In this document: positions 1 through 6,934 of the stretch, piece by piece
How positions within the stretch are numbered: the first letter of the stretch is position 1
Layout of the letters: every line of letters starts with the position of its first letter
Assembly: GCA_003648575.1 (NCBI GenBank)
Contig: QMPN01000014.1
Span: forward strand, 1-24,999
Direction: 5' to 3'
Origin: Bacteroidota bacterium
GTDB lineage: Bacteria > Bacteroidota > Bacteroidia > Bacteroidales > B18-G4
Length of the DNA: 24,999 bases
The notes under the pieces: model-generated
Seen by the model: only the letters and a program-made list of their open reading frames with translations
Database searches by the model: none
Told to the model about the DNA's origin: nothing
Position numbers and translations under genes: made by a program

Positions 1-210
1 GATACAATCCAGACCTTAGCTGCTGCGGGTATCGGGCTTGACGCAATGCTGGAACGTTTTGAAGAGGTGGATTTTGAAGTTGATCCGACTCTTGCCAAAG
101 CTGTCACATCAGCCATCACGAAACTGAGTATCGTTTTCGGGAAAGCAGGTAATCCTACTGCTCTCCATGGTCTGTTCACTGATATCCTGGATGCAATAAA
201 AGAGGGCTGA
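1..210 (+). CDS. C-terminal end of a hypothetical phage protein (partial)
   Basis: The window opens inside a reading frame that stays open from base 1 to a TGA at 208-210, giving the last 69 residues of a protein. The visible part is mostly helical and mildly acidic (for example LDAMLERFEEVDFEVDP and HGLFTDILDAIKEG), without cysteines, membrane segments or a motif I recognise. It lies upstream of the DUF2800 nuclease on the same strand, so it probably belongs to the replication block. A palindrome and hairpin (221-268) separate it from the next gene. Function unknown. Confidence 0.6.
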   Translation, partial: DTIQTLAAAGIGLDAMLERFEEVDFEVDPTLAKAVTSAITKLSIVFGKAGNPTALHGLFTDILDAIKEG

Positions 211-220
211 TTACTTATGA

Positions 221-268
221 GGTGATCGGCACAAACTACCATAAGGGTGCAGCCACTCTTATGGTAGT
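221..268. repeat. Composite element: degenerate 20-bp palindrome plus overlapping hairpin
   Basis: Bases 221-240 read GGTGATCGGCACAAACTACC, a degenerate copy of the dispersed palindrome. Its right arm overlaps the left arm of a hairpin: 235-249 pairs with 254-268 over 15 bp (one G-T pair) around the loop CAGC, with ACTACCATAA on one side and TTATGGTAGT on the other. The two structures share 235-240, so they exclude each other. The following bases are only moderately T-rich, so a role as a Rho-independent terminator is possible but weakly supported. Confidence 0.75.
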
Positions 269-294
269 TCATCTTTAATTATTAAGGAGATTAC

Positions 295-1530
295 ATGGCA
301 AGAATAACAAAGATTACAGATCAAGTATTGTTTCATTGGCTGGAGACTACGGGTCATAGTATTTACGGAGGAAGCAGCTTAAAAAAAATTATCCTCTGCC
401 CTGGCTCGGTTTTATCAGAACTTAACTCCCCGATACCGCCAACCTCAGTGTATGCGGCTAAGGGAACATTACTCCACAATTACTGCGAGAAGGCATTTAC
501 TGAGAGACCAGACAATCCAGTGTCTTATGTGAATGAAACCTCATGGGAGCCAGAGGACAAAGTCCTCGTAATCGATGCCCTTAACTATGTCCTGGGTATC
601 ATAGCATTACACACTGGCAAAGTGTCAGTGGGATTAGAAGTTGAAGGCAACCTCAGTACGTGGGGACTGCCCGAAGTGTTAGGCACGATGGATGTCGAAG
701 TTAAATCGGAAACCAGGATAGATGTTCTTGACTATAAATTTGGATACGGTATCCAGGTTTTTGCTCAGGATAATCCTCAGTGTATCAGTTATCTTGGTGG
801 GGCTGTTCCTTTTATTCAAGGAGTCATACCTGAACAGGAGTTGCATGTTCATATAGTGCAGCCAACACTGGGTCATTTCGATCCATGGCATGTGCCTTAT
901 GCTACCCTCTGTTACATGATACTGGATACAATAGCAGGAGCTATAGCTGAATCCAGGAATGAGATTCTACGGTATAACCCTTCAATGGAAGCGTGCCGAT
1001 GGTGTAATGCTAAGGATGGTTGCGAATGGAGACTCGCTGAGCTTACTAAGCAGTCTAAACAGTTAGTCCAGGCAGCAAAGAATCCTGCTGTTAAAACTAA
1101 AGAGGACTGGATCAGGCTGTTGGATGCAGCCGATGATATTCAACAGGCTATTAAGGATTGCAGAGCGTATGCTACTCGTGAGATCAAGTCCACCCGTGGA
1201 TTTGAAGGATATAAATTAGTAGCAGGTCGAAGCACGAGGGTATTTAAAGACAAGGTAGTTGGCACCGACTACATAAAGACGCACTTAGGTGACAAGGCTT
1301 ACAAGCCAGAAGAAGTTATATCCCTTGCACAAGCAGAGAAGGTTCTGCCTGGACTCAAGAAGTCACAGGTTTGGAAGGATATGATTAAGAAACCAACAGG
1401 TAAGCCAGTGTTGGTGAAGGATAGTGACAAGAGGAAAGCGTTAGAGTTTACGATGGAGAATGAGTTTGCTGCTGATGCAGAAATAATGCTGGATGTCAAG
1501 CACCTTAGAGACCCATTTGCGGCTAAGTAA
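295..1530 (+). CDS. DUF2800 family Cas4/RecB-like PD-(D/E)XK nuclease
   Basis: This 411-aa protein matches the phage DUF2800 family by its layout and motifs. It carries the signature of iron-sulfur RecB/Cas4-type nucleases. One early cysteine (C35, in CPGS) pairs with a late cluster C234-x2-C237-x5-C243 (CRWCNAKDGC); four such cysteines hold a 4Fe-4S cluster in Cas4 and AddB. Between them lie D133 (GTMD), D146-x-K148 (VLDYKFG, the D/E-x-K motif) and a Q/Y motif near 162-166. It probably trims or resects phage DNA for recombination, working with the DUF2815 ssDNA-binding protein two genes downstream, a common pairing in phages. AAGGAG at 284-289 supports the ATG at 295. A copy of the dispersed palindrome lies inside the gene (1254-1273). 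The fold assignment is confident; activity is inferred. Confidence 0.88.
   Translation: MARITKITDQVLFHWLETTGHSIYGGSSLKKIILCPGSVLSELNSPIPPTSVYAAKGTLLHNYCEKAFTERPDNPVSYVNETSWEPEDKVLVIDALNYVLGIIALHTGKVSVGLEVEGNLSTWGLPEVLGTMDVEVKSETRIDVLDYKFGYGIQVFAQDNPQCISYLGGAVPFIQGVIPEQELHVHIVQPTLGHFDPWHVPYATLCYMILDTIAGAIAESRNEILRYNPSMEACRWCNAKDGCEWRLAELTKQSKQLVQAAKNPAVKTKEDWIRLLDAADDIQQAIKDCRAYATREIKSTRGFEGYKLVAGRSTRVFKDKVVGTDYIKTHLGDKAYKPEEVISLAQAEKVLPGLKKSQVWKDMIKKPTGKPVLVKDSDKRKALEFTMENEFAADAEIMLDVKHLRDPFAAK
1254..1273. repeat. Dispersed palindrome copy, inside the DUF2800 gene
   Basis: GGTAGTTGGCACCGACTACA. It is read as K-V-V-G-T-D-Y-I (phase 1). The bases that follow, TAAAG, resemble the ATAAGGG extension seen at intergenic copies. 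Confidence 0.85.
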
Positions 1531-1568
1531 TTAATGGTAGTATAACAATTAACACGGAGGAAGTAAAA

Positions 1569-1784
1569 ATGAGTGACCAGAAAGACAATGTAAGTTATGT
1601 TAATCAAGCGGTAGAGGATCTGTTTAATGAAGCAAAAGAGTGCCGAGTTAAAGAGATTCGGAAAGAGTTAAAGGTACAAGTAAAGAACCTGATGGACAGG
1701 CGGGCAGTAGCTGCCAAAGTCCTGGCTAACATAGACAGGGAAGTTCTTGAGCTGAAGATCAAAGTTGCACAAGAGCTTGAGTAA
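1569..1784 (+). CDS. Small coiled-coil hypothetical protein
   Basis: This 71-aa protein is highly charged and almost entirely helical, with heptad-like spacing in its second half (VKNLMDRRAVAAKVLANIDR). It has a single cysteine, no membrane segment and no motif I recognise. CGGAGGAAG just before the ATG is a strong ribosome site. Its stop codon overlaps the next start (TAATG), suggesting coupled translation. TAATGGTAGT, a variant of the dispersed half-motif, lies upstream at 1532-1541. Its place between a nuclease and an ssDNA-binding protein suggests a replication accessory role, but nothing in the sequence shows it. Confidence 0.7.
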   Translation: MSDQKDNVSYVNQAVEDLFNEAKECRVKEIRKELKVQVKNLMDRRAVAAKVLANIDREVLELKIKVAQELE

Positions 1785-2365
1785 TGATAGGGCGTGAGCC
1801 AGTACGTTTAGAATGGATGGGCTGGCGATCTGATACCTATGAGTTACAGCGTAGCGGCTGGGAGGTAGCGGAGTCTGTGTTTGATAGCGAGTACGATCAC
1901 AGCAGACGCCACCACATACGCTTTCGCCACGTGGAAGGACAGGTAGTGGGCGAGTCTAATACCTGGAACTATCATCCAGGTAAGTATAGAACTCACGAAC
2001 ACTACCTGTACGACATGCAACAGAGGATGCGAGGTATGGTAATACCTTGTAGACTGGCTCATAACATAATATATAGAACGATGGAACAGAGTCCTATGGA
2101 TTTTATTTCCGTTGACTGTGACATGAGAGCGGCACACCACTATGCTGAATGTGAAGGGTATAAGGCTACTTATTTTAAGCCATTAGAACATGATGCCAAG
2201 AAGATTTTCTTAGAGAAAGCATCTCTTGACGACATCATGGCAATAGCTTTAGCTAAGCAGGCTCCCGAGCAGGAGCGTATCCGCAGGAAGATGGCGGATA
2301 GGCAAGAACGATTGAAGTATATACGCCCCTCATCTTTAGGGGCTGAACTGAGGTTAGTAGTTTAA
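1784..2365 (+). CDS. Hypothetical protein, 193 aa
   Basis: I do not recognise this protein. It is rich in aromatic residues, His and Arg, especially over residues 15-80 (RRHHIRFRHVEG, WNYHPGKYRTHEHY), and ends in a basic helical stretch (RIRRKMADRQERLKYIRP). No signal peptide, transmembrane segment or Cys cluster is visible. The ATG shares its first base with the preceding stop codon, so translation is probably coupled. It lies in the recombination block just before the DUF2815 gene. Confidence 0.7.
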   Translation: MIGREPVRLEWMGWRSDTYELQRSGWEVAESVFDSEYDHSRRHHIRFRHVEGQVVGESNTWNYHPGKYRTHEHYLYDMQQRMRGMVIPCRLAHNIIYRTMEQSPMDFISVDCDMRAAHHYAECEGYKATYFKPLEHDAKKIFLEKASLDDIMAIALAKQAPEQERIRRKMADRQERLKYIRPSSLGAELRLVV

Positions 2366-2376
2366 CCTCTTAATTG

Positions 2377-2396
2377 TAGTAGTCAGCAACGACTAC
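2377..2396. repeat. Dispersed palindrome copy, intergenic, upstream of the DUF2815 gene
   Basis: The core GTAGTCAGCAACGACTAC (2379-2396) has perfect six-base arms around AGCAAC. It sits just upstream of the AAAAAAGGAG ribosome site of the ssDNA-binding protein gene. Confidence 0.85.
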
Positions 2397-2419
2397 ACGG
2401 AAAAAAGGAGTAACGAACA

Positions 2420-3061
2420 ATGGGTATTAACGTGAAAACAGGACAAATGAAAGCAAGTTATGCGTATGTATGGAAAGCTCGTAAGAACAAACAGGGAAAA
2501 TTAAAATTTTCTGTATGCTGTTTGTTTCCCAAGACTAATGCAGCCGACATCAAGATGTACAATGATGCCATCAAGGCAGCGTTTGACGAAGGTGTTGCTA
2601 AGGGTATGTTCCCTGCTGCCATGTGGGATGTTGTCAAGAAACCATTGAGAGATGGAGATAGCGAAGTTAAGACTGGCATCAAGAAACCTGGCATCGGGTA
2701 TGAGGGATGCATGTTCCTCAATGCTAATTCAGATGGCGATCCTGATAGTGAACACTTCTCTCCGCCTGAAATAACCAAGCCCTTGAATGGCAAGGTCGTA
2801 GCTATCACAGATCAGTCAGAGTTTTACTCTGGTTGTGAGTGTCGTGCTGCTCTGTCATTCTATCCCTTCAAGACTCCGGAATCAAGGGGTATTGCGGTAG
2901 GGCTGAACGCTCTATTTAAAACTGGTGATGGCGATAGACTGGATGGGCGTGAGTCCGCTGAGTCTGCGTTCTCTGAGTTTGCAGCAGAGTCCGAGAATCT
3001 GGAAGGTGACAAGGCTTCAATGGAATTGGAGAAGCCAAACGCTGATCCGTTCGGAGGATAG
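2420..3061 (+). CDS. DUF2815 phage single-stranded-DNA-binding protein
   Basis: This 213-aa protein fits the DUF2815 family, regarded as phage ssDNA-binding proteins with an OB-like fold similar in role to T7 gp2.5. Characteristic segments are the N-terminal GINVKTGQMKASYAYVW, FYSGCECRAALSFYPF in the middle, and GIAVGLNALFKTGDGDRLDG followed by an acidic, flexible tail ending NADPFGG. Acidic tails of this kind recruit partner replication proteins. It should coat the single strands exposed by the nearby nuclease and helicases. AAGGAG before the ATG gives a good ribosome site. The composite element at 3066-3113 follows the stop. Confidence 0.9.
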   Translation: MGINVKTGQMKASYAYVWKARKNKQGKLKFSVCCLFPKTNAADIKMYNDAIKAAFDEGVAKGMFPAAMWDVVKKPLRDGDSEVKTGIKKPGIGYEGCMFLNANSDGDPDSEHFSPPEITKPLNGKVVAITDQSEFYSGCECRAALSFYPFKTPESRGIAVGLNALFKTGDGDRLDGRESAESAFSEFAAESENLEGDKASMELEKPNADPFGG

Positions 3062-3065
3062 CCAT

Positions 3066-3113
3066 ACTACCATAAGGGGCGGACTGTCTTTATGGTAGTC
3101 TGCCCCGACTACC
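3066..3113. repeat. Composite element: hairpin overlapping a palindrome, after the DUF2815 gene
   Basis: ACTACCATAA (3066-3075) pairs with TTATGGTAGT (3090-3099), extended by a few G-C and G-T pairs. The right arm is also the left arm of the palindrome GGTAGTCTGCCCCGACTACC (3094-3113). The two stems share 3094-3099 and so exclude each other. It fills most of the gap between the DUF2815 gene and the next gene. A regulatory switch in the transcript is possible but unproven. Confidence 0.85.
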
Positions 3114-3129
3114 TAACAAGGAGGTTAGT

Positions 3130-3894
3130 ATGAGTACTCACGGAGCATGTTATGATGCTGGTCAGTCTGGTAAATGTGGGGTCGAGTGCCCTGTATATCA
3201 GGATGGAAAGTGTGAGATAGCAAATGAAATACTTGAATTATCAGTAATCAAATGTGGCGACTGTGTTCATGTATATTGTGAGAGTGATGATTACGACTAC
3301 GAATATACATGTGACCATTCAGACTCACCAAATCACGAATACATTGATAAGCCCCATAGAAATAACACATCACCAAAGTGGTGTCCACTAAAACTAAAAC
3401 AGGAGAACAGCATGAACGATAAAAGATTTGACTTTGAAAACAAGGCGGGACAGGTTAAGGGAAATGCAGTTACAGCATTAGATACTGCAAAGAATACAAT
3501 TATAACATTACAACAGGGTAAGGCAGTGGTTGCTGCGGTCAAGGGTTCTTTGAAGAAACTTCCTCAGTGTCCCGAAGGGTTCAAAGCTCTGCTTGAAACG
3601 CCTTATGGTGACATGATCGTGGGCTTGGTACTGCACACCGCAGCACCTGTATTAACAGGCAGCCCGCTTGTACTCAAGGCAGTCAAGGCTGCTAATGTAG
3701 CAGGTGCGGTGGAGTTAAGTAACTCCATTACTTTTATTCAGGATGCTATTGAAGCTGCCATAGCTGGACTGCCTGGACTGGGCGGTATCAAAGAAGAGAT
3801 AGCTACTAAGTATGCCGAGGCTATCAAAAATGGTGTCGAGGATCATGTAACTAGACAGGATGCCGAACCTTTAACAGAGGATGATGAAATATGA
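3130..3894 (+). CDS. Cys-rich zinc-binding-like domain fused to a helical hydrophobic domain
   Basis: The 254-aa frame has two unlike parts. Residues 1-90 are Cys-rich (C7, C16, C20, C28, C42, C45, C50, C61, C85) and end in WCPL, the usual end of small stand-alone phage Cys proteins. Residues 95-254 have no Cys cluster (one cysteine near 144) and are rich in Ala, Val and Leu, with weakly hydrophobic helical stretches (for example MIVGLVLHTAAPVLTG). An in-frame ATG at 3412 with AGGAG at 3401-3405 could start a separate 160-aa product. The gene may therefore encode a fusion, two overlapping products, or a fusion created by loss of a stop codon. AGGAGGT supports the first ATG. The last four bases overlap the next gene (ATGA). 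No function can be named. Confidence 0.7.
   Translation: MSTHGACYDAGQSGKCGVECPVYQDGKCEIANEILELSVIKCGDCVHVYCESDDYDYEYTCDHSDSPNHEYIDKPHRNNTSPKWCPLKLKQENSMNDKRFDFENKAGQVKGNAVTALDTAKNTIITLQQGKAVVAAVKGSLKKLPQCPEGFKALLETPYGDMIVGLVLHTAAPVLTGSPLVLKAVKAANVAGAVELSNSITFIQDAIEAAIAGLPGLGGIKEEIATKYAEAIKNGVEDHVTRQDAEPLTEDDEI
3401..3414 (+). promoter_or_regulatory. Internal ribosome site and ATG within the Cys-rich/helical gene
   Basis: AGGAG at 3401-3405 sits seven bases before an in-frame ATG at 3412-3414, exactly at the junction between the Cys-rich and helical parts of the 254-aa frame. The spacing matches the strong sites elsewhere in the window, so initiation here is plausible. Confidence 0.5.
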
Positions 3895-4085
3895 CCCCAA
3901 AGAAAGTAAGAGTACGATACGGCAGAACAATTAACATTGGCAATTTCGAGAGTATCCGAATGGATTATGAGGTAGAAGTCGAGCTTGATAGCCCAGAAGA
4001 TACCGTACCTCTGACTATCGACACCACTCGTGACTACCTCAAGGATAAGATGGCGGCAGACGTAGCAGAAGGTAACCATAAATAA
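3891..4085 (+). CDS. Small hypothetical phage protein
   Basis: This 64-aa protein starts inside the stop codon of the previous gene (ATGA). It looks like one short beta-rich domain followed by a helix: RTINIGNFESIRMDYEVEVE resembles small phage proteins with an RxI.hGNYE.hR-type strand pattern that often lie near ssDNA-binding genes, but I cannot put a firm family name on it. Acidic middle and no Cys. The next element, a 42-base nested hairpin at 4094-4135, follows the stop. Confidence 0.7.
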   Translation: MTPKKVRVRYGRTINIGNFESIRMDYEVEVELDSPEDTVPLTIDTTRDYLKDKMAADVAEGNHK

Positions 4086-4093
4086 CTAACCAT

Positions 4094-4135
4094 ACTACCA
4101 TAAGGGTGCTCGGCAACGACTACCCTTATGGTAGT
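4094..4135. repeat. Composite element: palindrome nested inside a hairpin
   Basis: The outer arms ACTACCATAAGGG (4094-4106) and CCCTTATGGTAGT (4123-4135) are perfect inverted repeats of 13 bases. Inside them is GGTGCTCGGCAACGACTACC (4105-4124), a palindrome copy with one GGTGCTC arm. The two share their G/C edge bases, so the whole can fold as one long stem. It lies between the 64-aa and 103-aa genes, upstream of the CAGGAGG ribosome site. Confidence 0.9.
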
Positions 4136-4152
4136 GTAACAGGAGGTAATAC

Positions 4153-4464
4153 ATGGAAAACGTATGTCCTAATTGTGGAGGAGATTTAATAGGAGACGGA
4201 TACACATCAGTAACTCATTGTGAAAATATAGACCCGCCTTTAGACGCGGAGCCCGACTCTGATGTGCTATACTGCGATACTGAGATTAATTCTTGTTGTC
4301 CTCAACATGGAAGGACTCCAGTAATAGACTTAGATCAAGAATCGTGGTCACAAATTAAACTCGCTGCTAAGGAGTCTAATTGGATACCTGAAGAATACTA
4401 TATGGGGGACTGGGTAGCTGACGTATGTCGATTCTTAAGGGAGGGAGAGAGAACACATGGCTAA
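4153..4464 (+). CDS. Small protein with N-terminal zinc-ribbon-like cysteines
   Basis: This 103-aa protein begins with CPNCGG at residues 5-10, then C23, C41 and a CC pair at 48-49 followed by QHG, which looks like a small zinc-binding domain. The C-terminal half is acidic and Trp-rich (DLDQESWSQIKLAAKESNW). AGGAGGT before the ATG is a strong ribosome site. The end overlaps the next gene by eight bases. No function recognised. Confidence 0.7.
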   Translation: MENVCPNCGGDLIGDGYTSVTHCENIDPPLDAEPDSDVLYCDTEINSCCPQHGRTPVIDLDQESWSQIKLAAKESNWIPEEYYMGDWVADVCRFLREGERTHG

Positions 4465-4690
4465 AGATAAGAAGGCAACTTACTATGATGCGGGCGGCAT
4501 CGAGACTCTTGATATACTCAAGGCTAAGTTAACCTATAAGGGATATAAAGACTGGCTCTTAGGTAACATGATTAAGTACGCGTGTCGAGCTAATTTTAAA
4601 GGAGAGTGTACACGAGACATAGAAAAAATAAAATTTTATTCTACCGAGTGGCTGGAGATAGTGGAGGAAGGCGGCAAAAGTGGACGATAG
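4457..4690 (+). CDS. DUF3310 family protein
   Basis: The 77-aa protein fits the short phage family DUF3310. It contains YYDAGGIETLDILKAK, then LLGNMIKYACRANFKGE, then DIEKIKFYSTEWLEIV, in the order seen in that family (an E-x-hD start, a GN-x-IKY-x-x-R core, and a terminal K-x-Y helix). Such proteins occur near phage nucleotide-metabolism and DNA polymerase genes, but their biochemical role is not settled. AGGGAGGGAG supports the ATG. It overlaps the polymerase start by 11 bases, so the two are probably translated together. Confidence 0.8.
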   Translation: MAKDKKATYYDAGGIETLDILKAKLTYKGYKDWLLGNMIKYACRANFKGECTRDIEKIKFYSTEWLEIVEEGGKSGR

Positions 4691-6707
4691 ACCCATAGTA
4701 AAATTTGATACAGAGACACGGAGTGGCTACAGTCTGCCTGATGTAGGTAAGCACAGGTATCTCTCGCATCCCAAAGCGGATGTTTTGATGTTCAGTTATA
4801 AGATTGGTGCAGCACCCACCCAGTTATGGGAGCCTGGGATGCCTGTTCCAATGTACTTTCAGAACACTCGAAGCTTCCGCTTTGCTGCGTTTAATGCAGC
4901 ATTTGATCAGCTTGTAATCAATGTGTTCAGTAAGAAGTATGGCTTTGGCAAGCTGCGAACGGATCAGATGGTCGATGTCATGGCGATAGCTGCTCGGTAC
5001 GGACTACCTCAGTCCTTGGGTAAGTTAGGTAAGGCACTTGACGTGAAGCTGATGAAGATAGCAAGAGGTACAGTTCTAAAAAATAAAATTTGTTCACCAA
5101 ATAAAAAGGGTGTGTTCGAGTACACTAAGGAAGAGTTCCAAGAGTTCAGAGAATATTGTATAAGAGATACCGACTCGATGGATGAAATTATACGCAAGCT
5201 CCCTGCTTCTACTCTATCAGATAACGAGCAGAAGATATGGGAAGAGACAGCGTACATAAATGCTCGTGGTGTACCGATAGATGCGTGGTCTGTTAGTCAG
5301 ATACAGAAGATCATCGAACATTACACTAAGAAACAGGAACCCTATGTGGGGTGGGTGACCAAGCAGCAAATCCAGACTGTCGGTCAGACTGATAAAATAA
5401 AAATCTGGTGTGCAGAGAAGGGAGTTGAGCTGCCTAACCTGCAAGTGCAGACAGTAGCTAAAGTAGTTGATGATCTTGAAGGAGAGGAAGTGCTCAGCAC
5501 CGACTACTCAGCAGTTCTGGAGTTATTGAAACTGAGGCAACTGTTGGGGGGTGCTGCTCATAAGAAGTTCAAGCGTCTGTTTGATATGACAGTTGACAAT
5601 ATTATCTATGACAATCTACGCTATCATGGAGCAGGTACGGGTAGAACAACTGGAGGAGGCTTTCAGTTACTGAACTTACCGAGAGCCAAGGTTACATTGA
5701 AAGAAGGTCAGTCGTATAATGAGGCGGTGATAGCACTCATTGCTCAGTTCTTTAACCTCAAGATACTGAAACATTCTGACCCATTAGGAGAGTCAAAGAA
5801 ACTGGTACGCCCCATGATTAAAGCACCAAAGAAGCAAACTCTTTTGGTAGCTGACTGGGGATCAATCGAATACATCCTACTCATGTACTATGCAGGGGAG
5901 TGGGAGAAAGTGGAGAAATTTAGAAATGGTAATGATCCTTATATTGATTTTGCTACTGAGTTGTTTCATGTGGCTTATGCTGATGTCACTGATCAGATGC
6001 GACAGGAGGCGAAGCCCCCCGTCCTTGGGTCGGGCTATATGTTGGGTTCTGGTGTTCCCCGCCGTGATCCTCCTGGTGGTCTTATCGGTTACGCTCTTGG
6101 TTATGGTGTGGTAATGACTGACAATCAAGCAGAGTTCGCAACCAACACGTATCGGAACGAGCATCCGAGAGTCAAGGCGTCATGGTATGCATTAAAGAAC
6201 GCTGCTATTAGAGCTATTAAGTACCCAGGTATCCCCGTTTCTGTGTCCATAGAAGATGGGGCACACTCTCTTAACACATCTTTCTTGTGTGCTAAGGACA
6301 GAACAGGTAGGTCGTGGTTAATACTGACACTACCATCAGGTAGGCAGCTGTACTATTGTGAACCTTGGATAGCTATGGGTAAGTATGGCGAAGTTATAAA
6401 ACACAAGGGAGTCAATCCTGATACTAAGCAATGGGGTGTAGTGTACCTTAAACCTCAGCGTATAATAGAAAATATTATACAAGGTTTAGGTCGTGATATA
6501 TTACAGGAGTGTACGCCTCGATTAAGACAAGCGAAATTCAACATAGTGTTGACAGTGTATGATGAAGTAGGGTGTGTATCCCCAGTCGAAGGTAGTCAGC
6601 AACGACTACGTGAGATGGAAAAGATAATGTGTATCCCGCCAAGCTGGATGCCTCAGCTACCATTAAGAGCTGACGGCTATATAAGTAAACGATATAAAAA
6701 AGCATAA
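4680..6707 (+). CDS. Family A DNA polymerase with 3'-5' exonuclease domain
   Basis: This 675-aa protein copies DNA. The N-terminal proofreading exonuclease shows D10-x-E12 (KFDTET), N72-x3-D76 (FNAAFD) and the third motif Y159-C-x2-D163. The polymerase domain shows the primer-template segment GTGRTTGGGFQLLNLPR (about 319-335), motif A at D392 (ADWGSIEYIL), the O-helix R441-x3-K445-x7-Y453, and motif C at D628-E629 (LTVYDEVG). All catalytic residues are present, so it should be active. The start is a GTG, eleven bases before the end of the DUF3310 gene, with GGAGGAAG upstream. Three palindrome copies lie in the gene (4989, 5489, 6591). Length is normal for phage polymerases of this type. Confidence 0.95.
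   Translation: MDDRPIVKFDTETRSGYSLPDVGKHRYLSHPKADVLMFSYKIGAAPTQLWEPGMPVPMYFQNTRSFRFAAFNAAFDQLVINVFSKKYGFGKLRTDQMVDVMAIAARYGLPQSLGKLGKALDVKLMKIARGTVLKNKICSPNKKGVFEYTKEEFQEFREYCIRDTDSMDEIIRKLPASTLSDNEQKIWEETAYINARGVPIDAWSVSQIQKIIEHYTKKQEPYVGWVTKQQIQTVGQTDKIKIWCAEKGVELPNLQVQTVAKVVDDLEGEEVLSTDYSAVLELLKLRQLLGGAAHKKFKRLFDMTVDNIIYDNLRYHGAGTGRTTGGGFQLLNLPRAKVTLKEGQSYNEAVIALIAQFFNLKILKHSDPLGESKKLVRPMIKAPKKQTLLVADWGSIEYILLMYYAGEWEKVEKFRNGNDPYIDFATELFHVAYADVTDQMRQEAKPPVLGSGYMLGSGVPRRDPPGGLIGYALGYGVVMTDNQAEFATNTYRNEHPRVKASWYALKNAAIRAIKYPGIPVSVSIEDGAHSLNTSFLCAKDRTGRSWLILTLPSGRQLYYCEPWIAMGKYGEVIKHKGVNPDTKQWGVVYLKPQRIIENIIQGLGRDILQECTPRLRQAKFNIVLTVYDEVGCVSPVEGSQQRLREMEKIMCIPPSWMPQLPLRADGYISKRYKKA
4989..5008. 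repeat. Dispersed palindrome copy (mixed arms), inside the DNA polymerase gene
   Basis: GCTGCTCGGTACGGACTACC, three differences from GGTGCTCGGCACCGACTACC. It is read as A-A-R-Y-G-L-P (phase 2). Confidence 0.6.
5489..5508. repeat. Dispersed palindrome copy (mixed arms), inside the DNA polymerase gene
   Basis: AGTGCTCAGCACCGACTACT. It is read as E-V-L-S-T-D-Y-S (phase 1), only 500 bases from another copy in the same gene that is read in phase 2. Confidence 0.8.
6591..6610. repeat. Dispersed palindrome copy, near the 3' end of the DNA polymerase gene
   Basis: GGTAGTCAGCAACGACTACG. It is read as G-S-Q-Q-R-L-R (phase 2), just after motif C in a variable segment. Confidence 0.85.
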
Positions 6708-6718
6708 GGAGAAACGAA

Positions 6719-6934
6719 ATGGCAGATGCTAAGAAATGCGACAGATGTAACCGATACTATGATAACAGTGAGCATATGAAAAAGGAGTTTAGTGCTGATC
6801 CAGAGGATAAGTATTCGAATAAGCAGTCTCTGCATATAGTTACTCCTGGCTATGATATATGCGAGCCATGTACTAAGCTCGTACTGTGTGCTAAGTACAA
6901 ACTAAGAAAGGAGCAACAATATGACAATATATAA
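6719..6934 (+). CDS. Small Cys-rich zinc-binding-like protein
   Basis: The 71-aa protein has two Cys pairs, CDRC at 7-10 and CEPC at 48-51, separated by a polar loop, followed by another Cys and a basic tail. This spacing fits a single zinc ribbon, as in many small phage proteins of unknown job. AAGGAG precedes the ATG. The end overlaps the next gene by 14 bases. It is the first of three consecutive zinc-type proteins between the polymerase and the VRR-NUC nuclease. Confidence 0.7.
   Translation: MADAKKCDRCNRYYDNSEHMKKEFSADPEDKYSNKQSLHIVTPGYDICEPCTKLVLCAKYKLRKEQQYDNI

Noticed and set aside
6023..6046. VLGSGYM in the DNA polymerase resembles the VLGTDY peptides made by palindrome copies.
   Set aside because: The DNA matches the palindrome at only about 11 of 18 bases, and the segment is the O-helix of the polymerase, so protein function explains it.
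5890..6114. Open frame of 74 codons inside the DNA polymerase gene in another + frame.
   Set aside because: It overlaps the catalytic region of a clear polymerase, and its own translation is low-complexity hydrophobic residues.
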